Positions 27,310 through 35,004 of a stretch of DNA of 64,000 nt are shown in pieces (position 1 is the stretch's first letter; every line of letters starts with the position of its first letter). The notes under the pieces were generated by a model that saw only the letters and a program-made list of their open reading frames with translations, was not told the origin of the DNA and searched no databases. The DNA is taken from contig JACONG010000016.1 of the NCBI GenBank assembly GCA_014323865.1, positions 670,523 through 734,522 of the forward strand, written 5' to 3'. This DNA is from Rhodospirillales bacterium. GTDB taxonomy: Bacteria > Pseudomonadota > Alphaproteobacteria > SP197. The position numbers and the translations under genes were made by a program.

Positions 27310-27924
27310 ATGACGCTCACCCGTCGCACCTTCGGCCTCTCGTCGGCTGCCGCAGCCCTGCTGCCGGTCGTGGCTCATGCGCTGATCGAGGACCGGGCGG
27401 TCGTGATCGCTCAGGTCGAGAACTACCTCAACGGCATCACGACGATGGATTCGCATTTCGTGCAGCTCAATCCCGATGGCACCAGCTCTTCGGGCACCTT
27501 CCAGATGAAGCGACCGCACTTTGCGCGCATTGCCTATGACGAGCCCGAGACGGTGCTGATCGCCCGCGGCCAGAAGTATCTCTTCTGGGATGCGGAAATT
27601 GGTCAGTTCTACGAGGGGCCCGTCAGCGCATCGCCGGCGAGTGTCCTGCTGCATCCCGACATCAAACTCGAGGAGGCCGCCAACGTCGTCGATATCCGGC
27701 GCGACAAGGATTACCTCATGATCACGCTGGTGCCGTCGGACGAACCGGGTGCCGGTCTTCTGACGCTGGCCTTCGAGGAAGACCCGATGAACCTGCGCCA
27801 CTGGTTCGTGCGCGACGCGCAGAGCCATGTCACCCGCGTCACCCTGGTCGACATCATCTATGGCACCGATCTCGACGACGCGCTCTTCGACCTCGACCAC
27901 AGGGACATCATCCGGCCAGACTGA
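27310..27924 (+). CDS. lolA: Outer-membrane lipoprotein carrier LolA family
   Basis: A 204-aa periplasmic protein with a signal peptide that has a twin-Arg pair (TRRTFGLSSAAAALLPVVAHA). The LolA domain follows: YLNGITTMDSHFVQLNPDG, SGTFQMKRPHFARIAYDEPE and the aromatic segment KYLFWDAEIGQF. LolA shuttles lipoproteins from LolCDE to the outer membrane. Mitochondria-like alphaproteobacteria usually carry this short form. The 3' end overlaps the convergent amidotransferase gene by 17 nt. Confidence 0.9.
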   Translation: MTLTRRTFGLSSAAAALLPVVAHALIEDRAVVIAQVENYLNGITTMDSHFVQLNPDGTSSSGTFQMKRPHFARIAYDEPETVLIARGQKYLFWDAEIGQFYEGPVSASPASVLLHPDIKLEEAANVVDIRRDKDYLMITLVPSDEPGAGLLTLAFEEDPMNLRHWFVRDAQSHVTRVTLVDIIYGTDLDDALFDLDHRDIIRPD

Positions 27925-28666
27925 TGCCGAAGGCGTCAGTTGTTCGGTTCGTCAGCCTCAGGCGCCGGGCCTCGACCAGGTCCAGCCAACGGCCCGAGAT
28001 GGTTGCGCAGAACTCCAGCGAGCCCGCTTCGTTCTCGGCGAAATCCCTGGGCCAGTTGGCGTGATACTCGGGCGAGGTGTCGTAGAGGTACTGGTCGATG
28101 TTGGTCAGCCATTCCTTCCAGAGTTCGGTCGAACACTCGATGTGGCACTGAAAGCCGTAGCTCGCGCCCATGCGATAGGCCTGGTTGGCACAATCGGTGC
28201 CGGTCATCAGGTGAACGGCACCGGGCGGAATGTCGAAAGTGTCTTCGTGGAACTGCACCAGCCTGGTCGGCGCGATGCCCGCGAGCACGGGATCGGTTGC
28301 GGCGGCTTCGGTCGGGCTGAGCTCAATGAAGCCCAGCTCGGTCCAGCCCTGCTTGCGGACCCGGGCGTCAAGCGCGCGGGCCAGAATCTGGCTGCCCAGG
28401 CAGACGCCCAGAACCGGCTTGCCCAAGTCGTGAAACGCACGGGCGAGCGTCACGGCGGCGGCGAGATAGGGGTAGCCGGCGTCGTCCTCGGCATACTGGG
28501 GGCCGCCCAGCATGACCAGCCCGTCCCAGCCGTCGGTGCTGTCGGGGATCTGATCGCCCTCCTCAATGCGGCGATAGTCGGCAAAGGCGCCGCGCGCGTC
28601 GAAGGTCCTGGCGATTTCGCCCAGGTGGCAGGTGGGCCAGAACTCAAGGGTCAGGATACGGGCCAT
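27908..28666 (-). CDS. Class I glutamine amidotransferase-like protein
   Basis: A 252-aa GATase1 domain protein with the nucleophile elbow GVCLGSQ and the catalytic His-Glu pair in FQCHIEC. DGLVMLGGPQ is the usual oxyanion strand. Stand-alone proteins of this type include gamma-glutamyl hydrolases (PuuD-like) and GMP-synthase-like amidases; the partner or substrate is not evident. Start MARILTLEF at ATG 28666. It converges on lolA with a 17-nt tail overlap. Confidence 0.87.
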   Translation of the reverse strand: MARILTLEFWPTCHLGEIARTFDARGAFADYRRIEEGDQIPDSTDGWDGLVMLGGPQYAEDDAGYPYLAAAVTLARAFHDLGKPVLGVCLGSQILARALDARVRKQGWTELGFIELSPTEAAATDPVLAGIAPTRLVQFHEDTFDIPPGAVHLMTGTDCANQAYRMGASYGFQCHIECSTELWKEWLTNIDQYLYDTSPEYHANWPRDFAENEAGSLEFCATISGRWLDLVEARRLRLTNRTTDAFGISLAG

Positions 28667-29010
28667 GGCGCTCTCCGACGAGACGATGCGGGACACTGGC
28701 AAGAAGCTGTTGATCGCGCAAGCCATGCAATCTGTGCAGGGCTCAGATGCAGGCATGTCAATTGTTCACGGCAGCGCCCGCCACCAAATCAATCCGTGTC
28801 GGAGGCGCTGTCGCCTCCTCCCTTGACGACGACGGCTCTGGAGCCCCCTGTACGCGCATCGCGCGACAGCCACGCCGCCTTGGCGCCTCCGACACCCTGG
28901 TTTGTATTCCCACGCCCCCTGCCGGATGTGCCGCGCCATGCGTTCGCGCGCCGACTTGAATCGGGCAGACCGGGATCGCCAGGACAACACCAAGACGAAG
29001 GTATGGAACA
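28667..29010. other. 344-nt divergent intergenic region
   Basis: No gene recognised. It contains a hairpin at 28801-28818 (7-bp arms GGAGGCG/CGCCTCC) and must hold the promoters for the leftward amidotransferase and the rightward DUF1127 gene. Short open frames here show no coding character. Confidence 0.4.
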
Positions 29011-29181
29011 ATGCTGACGAATCTGATCGACGATATCCGCGCCTGGCACCGCCGTGTTCGCACCGAGCGCGAGCTGAGCCACCTGGACCCGCATCTGCGG
29101 GCCGACATCGGTCTGCCGCCGTTCGGCAAGCCCGTCCGGACGAGCCGGAAGCTCTTCAACGAGCGCCACGGCCGCTCCTGA
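29011..29181 (+). CDS. DUF1127 small protein
   Basis: A 56-aa basic protein whose central LSHLDPHLRADIGLP matches the DUF1127 signature (L-x-x-L-x-x-x-x-L-x-D-I-G-L). Such arginine-rich mini-proteins are numerous in alphaproteobacteria and have been linked to RNA turnover and phosphate or carbon adaptation. It lies 42 nt before purC on the same strand. Start ATG 29011; ribosome-binding site weak. Confidence 0.75.
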   Translation: MLTNLIDDIRAWHRRVRTERELSHLDPHLRADIGLPPFGKPVRTSRKLFNERHGRS

Positions 29182-29223
29182 ACCATTGACAACGGGGGCC
29201 ATGGCCCGCCACAGAGCGCGGCC

Positions 29224-30114
29224 ATGGACACCCCGCTTCTCAAGACCATCCCGTTGGCGGCGCGCGGCAAGGTCCGCGACGTCTACGATCTCGGCGACTG
29301 CCTGCTTCTGATCGCGTCCGACCGCATCAGCGCGTTCGACGTGGTGATGCCCACACCGATTCCCGACAAGGGACGGCTGTTGAACCAGCTTTCGCTCTTC
29401 TGGTTCGATATGCTGGGTCATATCGCCCCCAACCATATCCTGACGACCGACCTCTCCGGCCTTGATCTCGAGCCCGACGAACGGGCCTGGCTTGAGGGTC
29501 GCGCCGTGATCGTGAAGAAGGCGACCGTGATGCCGGTCGAGTGCATCGTGCGCGGCTATGTCATCGGCAGCGGCTGGAAGGAGTATCAGGCGACCGGTGC
29601 GATCTCGGGCATCACGCTGCCCGAAGGCCTCCGGCTGGCCGAAAGGCTGCCCGAACCGATCTTCACGCCCTCGACCAAGGCGGAGCGGTGCGACCACGAC
29701 GAGACCATCACCTTCGACCGGATGATCGACACGGTCGGCGTGGCGCACGCCGAACGGGCACGCGACGTGACCCTGGCGCTCTATACGGAAGCCGCCACCT
29801 ATGCCGCCGAACGCGGCATCATCCTGGCCGACACCAAGTTCGAGCTGGGGCTGGTCGACGGTGCGCTGATCCTGGTTGACGAATGCCTGACATCCGACAG
29901 CTCGCGCTACTGGCCGGCCGCTCAGTATGCGGTCGGCATGTCGCCGCCCAGCTTCGACAAGCAGTTCGTCCGCGATTGGCTCGAAACCCTGCCCGACTGG
30001 GACAAGACGCCACCCGGCCCGGCATTGCCGGACGAGATCGTCGCCAGGACCCGCGCCCGCTATGTCGAGGCCTTCGAGCGGCTGACCGGATGTGTCTTTG
30101 ACGCCTCGGCCTGA
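29224..30114 (+). CDS. purC: SAICAR synthetase
   Basis: A 296-aa phosphoribosylaminoimidazole-succinocarboxamide synthase. Motifs: [20 protein letters not shown] (nucleotide-binding), [17 protein letters not shown] (signature 1) and [16 protein letters not shown] with [15 protein letters not shown] (signature 2 and metal site). It catalyses ATP-dependent ligation of aspartate to CAIR in purine synthesis. This is the longer, eukaryote-like form seen in many proteobacteria. Preceded by a DUF1127 gene; no other pur genes adjoin. Confidence 0.96.
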   Translation: MDTPLLKTIPLAARGKVRDVYDLGDCLLLIASDRISAFDVVMPTPIPDKGRLLNQLSLFWFDMLGHIAPNHILTTDLSGLDLEPDERAWLEGRAVIVKKATVMPVECIVRGYVIGSGWKEYQATGAISGITLPEGLRLAERLPEPIFTPSTKAERCDHDETITFDRMIDTVGVAHAERARDVTLALYTEAATYAAERGIILADTKFELGLVDGALILVDECLTSDSSRYWPAAQYAVGMSPPSFDKQFVRDWLETLPDWDKTPPGPALPDEIVARTRARYVEAFERLTGCVFDASA

Positions 30115-30148
30115 AAGCACGTCGCATCCATATCCCATGGCGTAACCC

Positions 30149-30163
30149 ATGACGTTACGTCAT
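30149..30163. promoter_or_regulatory. Perfect 15-bp palindrome upstream of glnT
   Basis: Seven-base arms ATGACGT/ACGTCAT flank a single T. A TTGACA hexamer (candidate -35) starts 6 nt after it at 30169. A dimeric regulator binding here could control glnT. The -10 match is poor, so the promoter call is tentative. Confidence 0.4.
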
Positions 30164-30210
30164 CCTTGTTGACACACGTCCGCTCGCGACGACATGGTTG
30201 ACGACATCGT

Positions 30211-30245
30211 TCATTCTGATGAATGATCGTTCATTCCGGTGAATG
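30211..30245. promoter_or_regulatory. Tandem inverted repeats upstream of glnT
   Basis: Three alternating half-sites at constant 4-bp spacing: TCATTC (30211), GAATGA (30221), TCATTC (30231), GAATG (30241). Any adjacent pair makes a dyad, as in cooperative operators for TetR- or Xre-like dimers. It overlaps the GTG at 30239, an argument against that codon as the glnT start. Confidence 0.5.
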
Positions 30246-30310
30246 CGCCAGAGAGCGCGGTACGCGAAGTGGGTTTGTGTCGTTGCCGGGGCGGAAAGGT
30301 GTCTGGGGGT

Positions 30311-31687
30311 ATGAGGAAGACCGGGAACCCGTCGATCAGGTCTGATCTCGCGGCGCTCAGGGAGAGTCTGATCTCCGGCGGCGTGCGCTTCCTGTTGCCG
30401 TCATACGTCGATATGCACGGCGTCTCGAAATCGAAGATGGTACCGATCGAGCACTTTGATCGCGCCATGGCGGGTTCGGAACTCTGCACCGGCGCGGCGC
30501 TTGACGGCGTCCCGCAGTCGATTCATGACGACGAAGTCGCAGCCCATCCCGATCCCGGGTCCTGCACGATCCAGCCCTGGATGCCGGAGGTCGCGTGGTT
30601 CGCGAGCGACCTTCATTGCAAGGGCAAACCCTTCGAGGCCTGCAGCCGCAACATCCTGAACCGTGTGATCGCAAGCGCGAACGGTCATGGCTTCGGCATG
30701 AATCTCGGCGTCGAAGCCGAGTTTTTTGTCTTTCGGGACGATCCCGGGACCGACGGCTGCCAGCCCATGAGTCCGCGGCACAATCTCGACAAGCCGGCCT
30801 ACGACGCCGCGCGCCTGCTCGACAACGCGCCATGGATCGGCGAGCTCGTCACGGCCATGAACGATCTCGGCTGGGACGTCTATTCCTTCGACCATGAGGA
30901 CGGCATCGGCCAGTTCGAGATCGATTTCTCCTATTCCGATGTCCTGACCACGGCCGACCGGTTCGTCTTCTTCCGCCGCCTGGCCAATGAGATCGCCCGC
31001 AAGCACGGCGGTTATGCGAGCTTCATGCCCAAACCCATGGGCCATTACGCAGGCAGCGGCGCACACTACAACATATCTCTCTTCGATGCTGCGCGTGGCA
31101 CCAATCTGTTCGAGGACAACAACGATCCGCGCGGCTGCGGCCTTTCGGCGCTGGGCTACAGGTTCATCGCCGGCCTGTTGCACCACATGCCGACCATCTC
31201 GGCGGTCGTCGCGCCCACGGTCAACAGCTACAAGCGCCTGATCCTGAAGGGCAGCAACTCCGGCTTCACCTGGGCACCGGTGTTCTGCAGCTACGGCGAC
31301 AACAACCGCACCAACACAGTGCGCATCCCGCTGGGCGGCGGCAGGGTCGAGCTGCGGCTCGCCGATTCGTCATGCAATCCCTATCTCGGGGCCGCGATGG
31401 TTCTGGCCGCAGGGCTCGAGGGCATCGAGCAGGAGCGCGACCCGGGTGCGCCGCACACCGAAAACCTCTACATCAAATCCGACGAGGAACTGCGCGCGCT
31501 GGGCGTCACCATGCTGCCGCGCACGCTGGGCGAGGCGCTCGACGCCTTTGCGGCAAGCGATCTTGCCCGCGCCACGTTCGGCGCGGACATGTTCGAGGCC
31601 TGGCTCGCCTACAAGCGGGACGAATGGCTGTGTTACCTCAATCATGTGAGCGACTGGGAGCGTGCACGCTATCTGAAGTTCTTCTGA
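30311..31687 (+). CDS. glnT: Type III (GlnT-like) glutamine synthetase / gamma-glutamylmethylamide synthetase
   Basis: A 458-aa glutamine-synthetase fold protein. LGVEAEFFVF and GIGQFEIDF supply metal-binding glutamates, MPKPMGHYAGSGAHYNISLF is the ATP/NH3-site signature, and VNSYKRLILKGSNSGFTWAP is also typical of GlnT. Members make glutamine from glutamate and ammonia, or, as GmaS, gamma-glutamylmethylamide from methylamine; the two cannot be separated here. I prefer ATG 30311; the upstream GTG 30239 lies inside inverted repeats. An amt gene follows 94 nt later, so uptake and assimilation of ammonium or methylammonium are linked. Confidence 0.9.
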   Translation: MRKTGNPSIRSDLAALRESLISGGVRFLLPSYVDMHGVSKSKMVPIEHFDRAMAGSELCTGAALDGVPQSIHDDEVAAHPDPGSCTIQPWMPEVAWFASDLHCKGKPFEACSRNILNRVIASANGHGFGMNLGVEAEFFVFRDDPGTDGCQPMSPRHNLDKPAYDAARLLDNAPWIGELVTAMNDLGWDVYSFDHEDGIGQFEIDFSYSDVLTTADRFVFFRRLANEIARKHGGYASFMPKPMGHYAGSGAHYNISLFDAARGTNLFEDNNDPRGCGLSALGYRFIAGLLHHMPTISAVVAPTVNSYKRLILKGSNSGFTWAPVFCSYGDNNRTNTVRIPLGGGRVELRLADSSCNPYLGAAMVLAAGLEGIEQERDPGAPHTENLYIKSDEELRALGVTMLPRTLGEALDAFAASDLARATFGADMFEAWLAYKRDEWLCYLNHVSDWERARYLKFF

Positions 31688-31780
31688 GGCGGTATCGTTC
31701 CCGCCTTTTCGTCAGCCCGGACAACACAACAAACACCGGGATCAACCAACGCCTAAAGCTGAATTGGAGGCTAGTTCACG

Positions 31781-33082
31781 ATGACACCTGAAGAGCTGCA
31801 ATCGGCCATAGAATGGTCGACGCGAATCAACCTGGAAATCTACTACTGGTGGGCCGTCGGTCTGATGATTGCGATCCACGCGGGTTTCCTGATGTACGAG
31901 ATGGGCGCGTCACGCGTGAAGAACACGCTGGCGTCGGGCTGCAAGAACATCCTTGCCTTCGCCTTCATCATTCCGACGATGTTCATGTTCGGTTGGTGGG
32001 TCTATCTCGCCTTCCCGTTCGGCATCATCCCCAACCTCGAGTACGGCCTCTATGGTGAGCCGTGGAACGAGGCCATGGGCCCGAACCTGGGCGACAACGC
32101 CAGCGGTGTGTTCTGGGCGGCCTTCACCCTGTTCTCGGCGACGACCGCCTCGATCATGTCGGGCGCGGTGATCGAGCGCATCCGGATGGGCGCCTTCATC
32201 ATCCTCGCGGTGGTCCTGGGATCGTTCGTCTGGCTGGTCGCGGCCTCCTGGGGCTGGCACCCGGAAGGCTGGCTCGTCACGGGCTTCGGTTATCACGACG
32301 TCGGCGCGGCCGGCGTGGTCCACATGATCTCCGGCTTCTTCGCGCTCGGTGTGCTGATCAATCTCGGTCCGCGCATCGGCAAGTTCGGACCCAACGGCGA
32401 GATCAACAATCTGCAGGGCCACAGCACGCCGATGACCATCGCCGGCCTGATGGTGATCATCATCGGTTTCTTCGGCTTCCTCGGCGCCTGCCTGCTCTAC
32501 AACGGCACGGGCCAGTGGGTGAACATCTATGGCGGTCCCACAACGCTTTCGTCGTTTGCATTCAACACGCTCATGGGCTTTGCCGGCGGCATCATCGGTG
32601 CCTATGCGGTGACCCGTGATCCGTTCTGGATGATGTCGGGTGCGCTGGGCGGCATCTTCGCCGCTGCTGCCGGTCTCGATCTCTACTACCCGCCGGTGGC
32701 CTTCGGTCTCGGCTTCCTGGGTGGTGTGATCATCCCCTATGGTCAGCGCTTCCTGGAAAGCCGCGGCATTGACGATGCGGTCGGCGCCGTTTCGGTGCAC
32801 GGCTTCTGCGGCATCCTGGGCGTCATGGCCTGCGGCGTTCTCCTGCACGGCTATCCGCCGGTCAGCGAGAGCATTCCGGGCATCACGATCCAGGGCCAGG
32901 CGATCGGTTGCGTCGTCATGTTCCTGCTTGGCTTCCTGCCCGGCTACGTGGTGTCGTGGATCCTCAAGATGTTCGGCATTCTCCGCGCCAGCGACGAGCT
33001 CCAGGAGCTTGGCATGGACATGGAGATTCCCTCGCCGGCCTATCCCGAGGAAATCACCTCCAGGATGCACTGGCACGGCTGA
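31781..33082 (+). CDS. amt: Ammonium/methylammonium transporter (Amt family)
   Basis: A 433-aa membrane protein with 11 helices expected. The conserved twin-histidine pore is present: His181 in HDVGAAGVVHMISG and His340 in VSVHGFCGIL. The sequence differs clearly from AmtB-type proteins encoded beside glnK, and no glnK is near. A strong GGAGG ribosome-binding site precedes ATG 31781. Its neighbours are glnT upstream and a 68-aa membrane protein downstream. The substrate could be methylammonium if GlnT acts as GmaS. Confidence 0.93.
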   Translation: MTPEELQSAIEWSTRINLEIYYWWAVGLMIAIHAGFLMYEMGASRVKNTLASGCKNILAFAFIIPTMFMFGWWVYLAFPFGIIPNLEYGLYGEPWNEAMGPNLGDNASGVFWAAFTLFSATTASIMSGAVIERIRMGAFIILAVVLGSFVWLVAASWGWHPEGWLVTGFGYHDVGAAGVVHMISGFFALGVLINLGPRIGKFGPNGEINNLQGHSTPMTIAGLMVIIIGFFGFLGACLLYNGTGQWVNIYGGPTTLSSFAFNTLMGFAGGIIGAYAVTRDPFWMMSGALGGIFAAAAGLDLYYPPVAFGLGFLGGVIIPYGQRFLESRGIDDAVGAVSVHGFCGILGVMACGVLLHGYPPVSESIPGITIQGQAIGCVVMFLLGFLPGYVVSWILKMFGILRASDELQELGMDMEIPSPAYPEEITSRMHWHG

Positions 33083-33133
33083 CGCCGGTCTGAACCCCGA
33101 ACCCAAACGACATGTTGGAAAGGAACTGAAATC

Positions 33134-33340
33134 ATGTTCGGATCAAGTCCCATCGAAACCTGGGAGGGCGCGAGCGTCGTCTACAGCTACGCCGGCACCT
33201 CCTGGGTCTACATCTTCTTCATCATTGCGGTGCTTCTCTGCATCGGCACGATCATCGTCTCGATCAAGGCCGAGAACGAGGCCGAGGAGAAGTGCAGGCA
33301 ACACATGACCAGGCAGAAGAAGGGAGGGGGCGGCTCCTAG
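33134..33340 (+). CDS. Small single-pass membrane protein downstream of amt
   Basis: A 68-aa protein with one hydrophobic helix (VYIFFIIAVLLCIGTIIVSI, residues about 25-44), a short N-terminal side and a charged basic C-terminal tail ending in glycines. GGAAAGGA ribosome-binding site upstream. It lies 51 nt behind amt and before a strong terminator, so it is the last gene of the glnT-amt unit. No family recognised; a small regulatory or stabilising subunit of the transporter is an inference from position. Confidence 0.7.
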   Translation: MFGSSPIETWEGASVVYSYAGTSWVYIFFIIAVLLCIGTIIVSIKAENEAEEKCRQHMTRQKKGGGGS

Positions 33341-33366
33341 CCTTTTCCGGCACGGCTTGCCCCTTC

Positions 33367-33407
33367 GGGGAGGCGGCCCGTTTCGGTTCGGCCGCCTCCC
33401 CTTTTCC
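33367..33407 (+). terminator. Rho-independent terminator of the glnT-amt operon
   Basis: Perfect 12-bp GC-rich stem (33367-33378 with 33390-33401; GGGGAGGCGGCC arm) with an 11-nt loop, followed by TTTTCC. It sits 27 nt after the small membrane protein gene. Confidence 0.9.
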
Positions 33408-33467
33408 TTGTCGTTTGCAGCCCTGAGCCCATGCGATTCCCGAATATCAGGAATGCAGCGGCATCGC

Positions 33468-33496
33468 TTGTGACGGGGCCCCGGAAGGCGCATATG
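33468..33496 (+). promoter_or_regulatory. Candidate promoter of the second DUF1127 gene
   Basis: TTGTGA (33468-33473) and CATATG (33491-33496) are separated by 17 nt. The pair lies between the terminator and the DUF1127 gene at 33565, where a promoter is required. Match to consensus is moderate. Confidence 0.3.
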
Positions 33497-33564
33497 CTCT
33501 TTGTCAACCACGCGCCGACGGCCCGCAAACGGACCGCCGACGCCATGAAGGCGGAGGTGCCCCG

Positions 33565-33726
33565 ATGTCCAGAATTCTTTCGAGCCTGAAGAAGGTCCAC
33601 ACACGTGCGATTGCTCGCCAAGAGCTCGGCATGCTGTCGTCGCGTCAGCTGCGTGATATCAACCTCGAGCGCGTCACCGTTATCAACGATCCGATCTACC
33701 GGTCGCGCATGTGGAACGCCCACTAG
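33565..33726 (+). CDS. DUF1127 small protein
   Basis: A 53-aa basic protein, MSRILSSLKKVHTRAIARQE, then LGMLSSRQLRDINLER, which matches the DUF1127 core L-x-x-L-x-x-x-x-L-x-D-I. GGAGG lies about 10 nt before the ATG. It stands alone after the glnT-amt terminator and before the efflux operon. Function presumably RNA-related as for other DUF1127 proteins; this is family knowledge rather than something the sequence shows. Confidence 0.8.
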   Translation: MSRILSSLKKVHTRAIARQELGMLSSRQLRDINLERVTVINDPIYRSRMWNAH

Positions 33727-33882
33727 AGCGGATCGCCGCACCTGTCTCAAGTCTGTGTATCGTCCCGCTGACGCGTCGGGTTACTCTTTCCGCCGCGCAT
33801 ATATGGTATAAGGGTGGTGTAGAGGTACGTCCGCGCGTCGGACGTTTGTCCAATCACCGTCCACAAAACGGAACGCAGACCG

Positions 33883-35004
33883 ATGAAGTCGTCCCATGTC
33901 CTCGCGATCGCGCTTGCGGTTGGCGCCATTGTCTGGGTTATGTCCGGACATTTTGGCGGCGAGGGGGCGTCGACTGAAGATGCACCGGTTTCCGCGGCGG
34001 AATCGCACCAGGCGCACGTTGATGCCCGCGCGCCGACAAAGGTGCGGGTTGCGACCAGCACGGCCCAACCCTATGTCCTGACCCTTTCGGTGACCGGTCG
34101 GACCGAGGCCAACCGTGACATCAGCCTGCGCGTGCAGACCTCGGGCCGGATTGAGACGATCGAGGCCGAGGAAGGCGAGGTCGTCGAAGAGGGCCAGGTC
34201 ATTACCCGCATCGCGATGGACGACCGGAGCCAGCGCCTGTCGCGTGCCGAGGCGCTGGTCGAGCAGTTCCGCATCGCCTTCAATGCCTCGGCCGAACTCG
34301 CCGCAAGCGGCTGGCGGGCAGAGACTGCCAACGCCGAGGCTCTTGCCAATCTGCGCGGCGCCCAGGCCGAACTCGCCGCCATCATGCTCGATATCGAACG
34401 CACCGAAATCACCGCGCCGTTTCGGGGCGTTCTCGACGCCATAGGCATTGAGGTGGGCGAGGTCGTGGAGGAGGGCTTCGGCGAGAGCGATGCCATCGGT
34501 CATATCTTCGATCTTGACCCGTTCATTGTGGTTGCCGCGGTCAGCGAACGCGACGTCGGCCTGCTCACGGTCGGCGATGTCGGTGAGGCGCATCTCATCA
34601 CCGGCGAGACTGTCAGCGGCGTGCTGCGCTATATTGGACAGGTCGCCGAGCCGGAGACCCGCACCTTTCGCATCGAGCTTGAAGTGCCGAATCCCGATCT
34701 CAGAATCGCGGCGGGCTTGACGACCCAAGTGATCCTTCCGCTCCTGACGATTCCAAGCCACTTCATCTCGCCTTCGGCACTGTCGCTTGCCGACAACGGG
34801 GACCTCGGTGTCAAGGTCGTGGATCCCGACAACATCGTGCGATTCGTGCCGGTCCAGGTCGTGGCCAACAGTGACGGCGGGCTCTGGATCACAGGTCTGC
34901 CCGATGAGGTCACGTTGATCACCGTGGGCCACGATTTTGTCGCGGCGGGTGAGGTCGTCGAGCCCGTTCGCGTCGAAGGCTCGGCCTTTTCCGGGGCCTC
35001 ATGA
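33883..35004 (+). CDS. RND efflux periplasmic adaptor (HlyD/AcrA family)
   Basis: A 373-aa membrane-fusion protein. It has an N-terminal anchor or uncleaved signal (VLAIALAVGAIVWVM), a lipoyl/biotinyl half-motif (SGRIETIEAEEGEVVEEGQV), a short alpha-hairpin of about 50 residues, the return lipoyl strand (ITAPFRGVLDAIGIEVGEVV), and beta-barrel plus membrane-proximal domains. It bridges the inner-membrane pump to an outer-membrane channel. The stop overlaps the pump start as ATGA, so the two are co-translated. No TolC homologue is nearby. Confidence 0.92.
   Translation: MKSSHVLAIALAVGAIVWVMSGHFGGEGASTEDAPVSAAESHQAHVDARAPTKVRVATSTAQPYVLTLSVTGRTEANRDISLRVQTSGRIETIEAEEGEVVEEGQVITRIAMDDRSQRLSRAEALVEQFRIAFNASAELAASGWRAETANAEALANLRGAQAELAAIMLDIERTEITAPFRGVLDAIGIEVGEVVEEGFGESDAIGHIFDLDPFIVVAAVSERDVGLLTVGDVGEAHLITGETVSGVLRYIGQVAEPETRTFRIELEVPNPDLRIAAGLTTQVILPLLTIPSHFISPSALSLADNGDLGVKVVDPDNIVRFVPVQVVANSDGGLWITGLPDEVTLITVGHDFVAAGEVVEPVRVEGSAFSGAS

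Noticed and set aside
28801-28818. GGAGGCG hairpin as a terminator
   Set aside because: No T-run follows on either strand and neither adjacent gene ends there, so it is only noted as a hairpin in the divergent region.
31910-33106. A 398-codon minus-strand frame opposite amt
   Set aside because: Antisense of a hydrophobic transporter gives a charged His/Asp/Glu-rich frame; not a gene.
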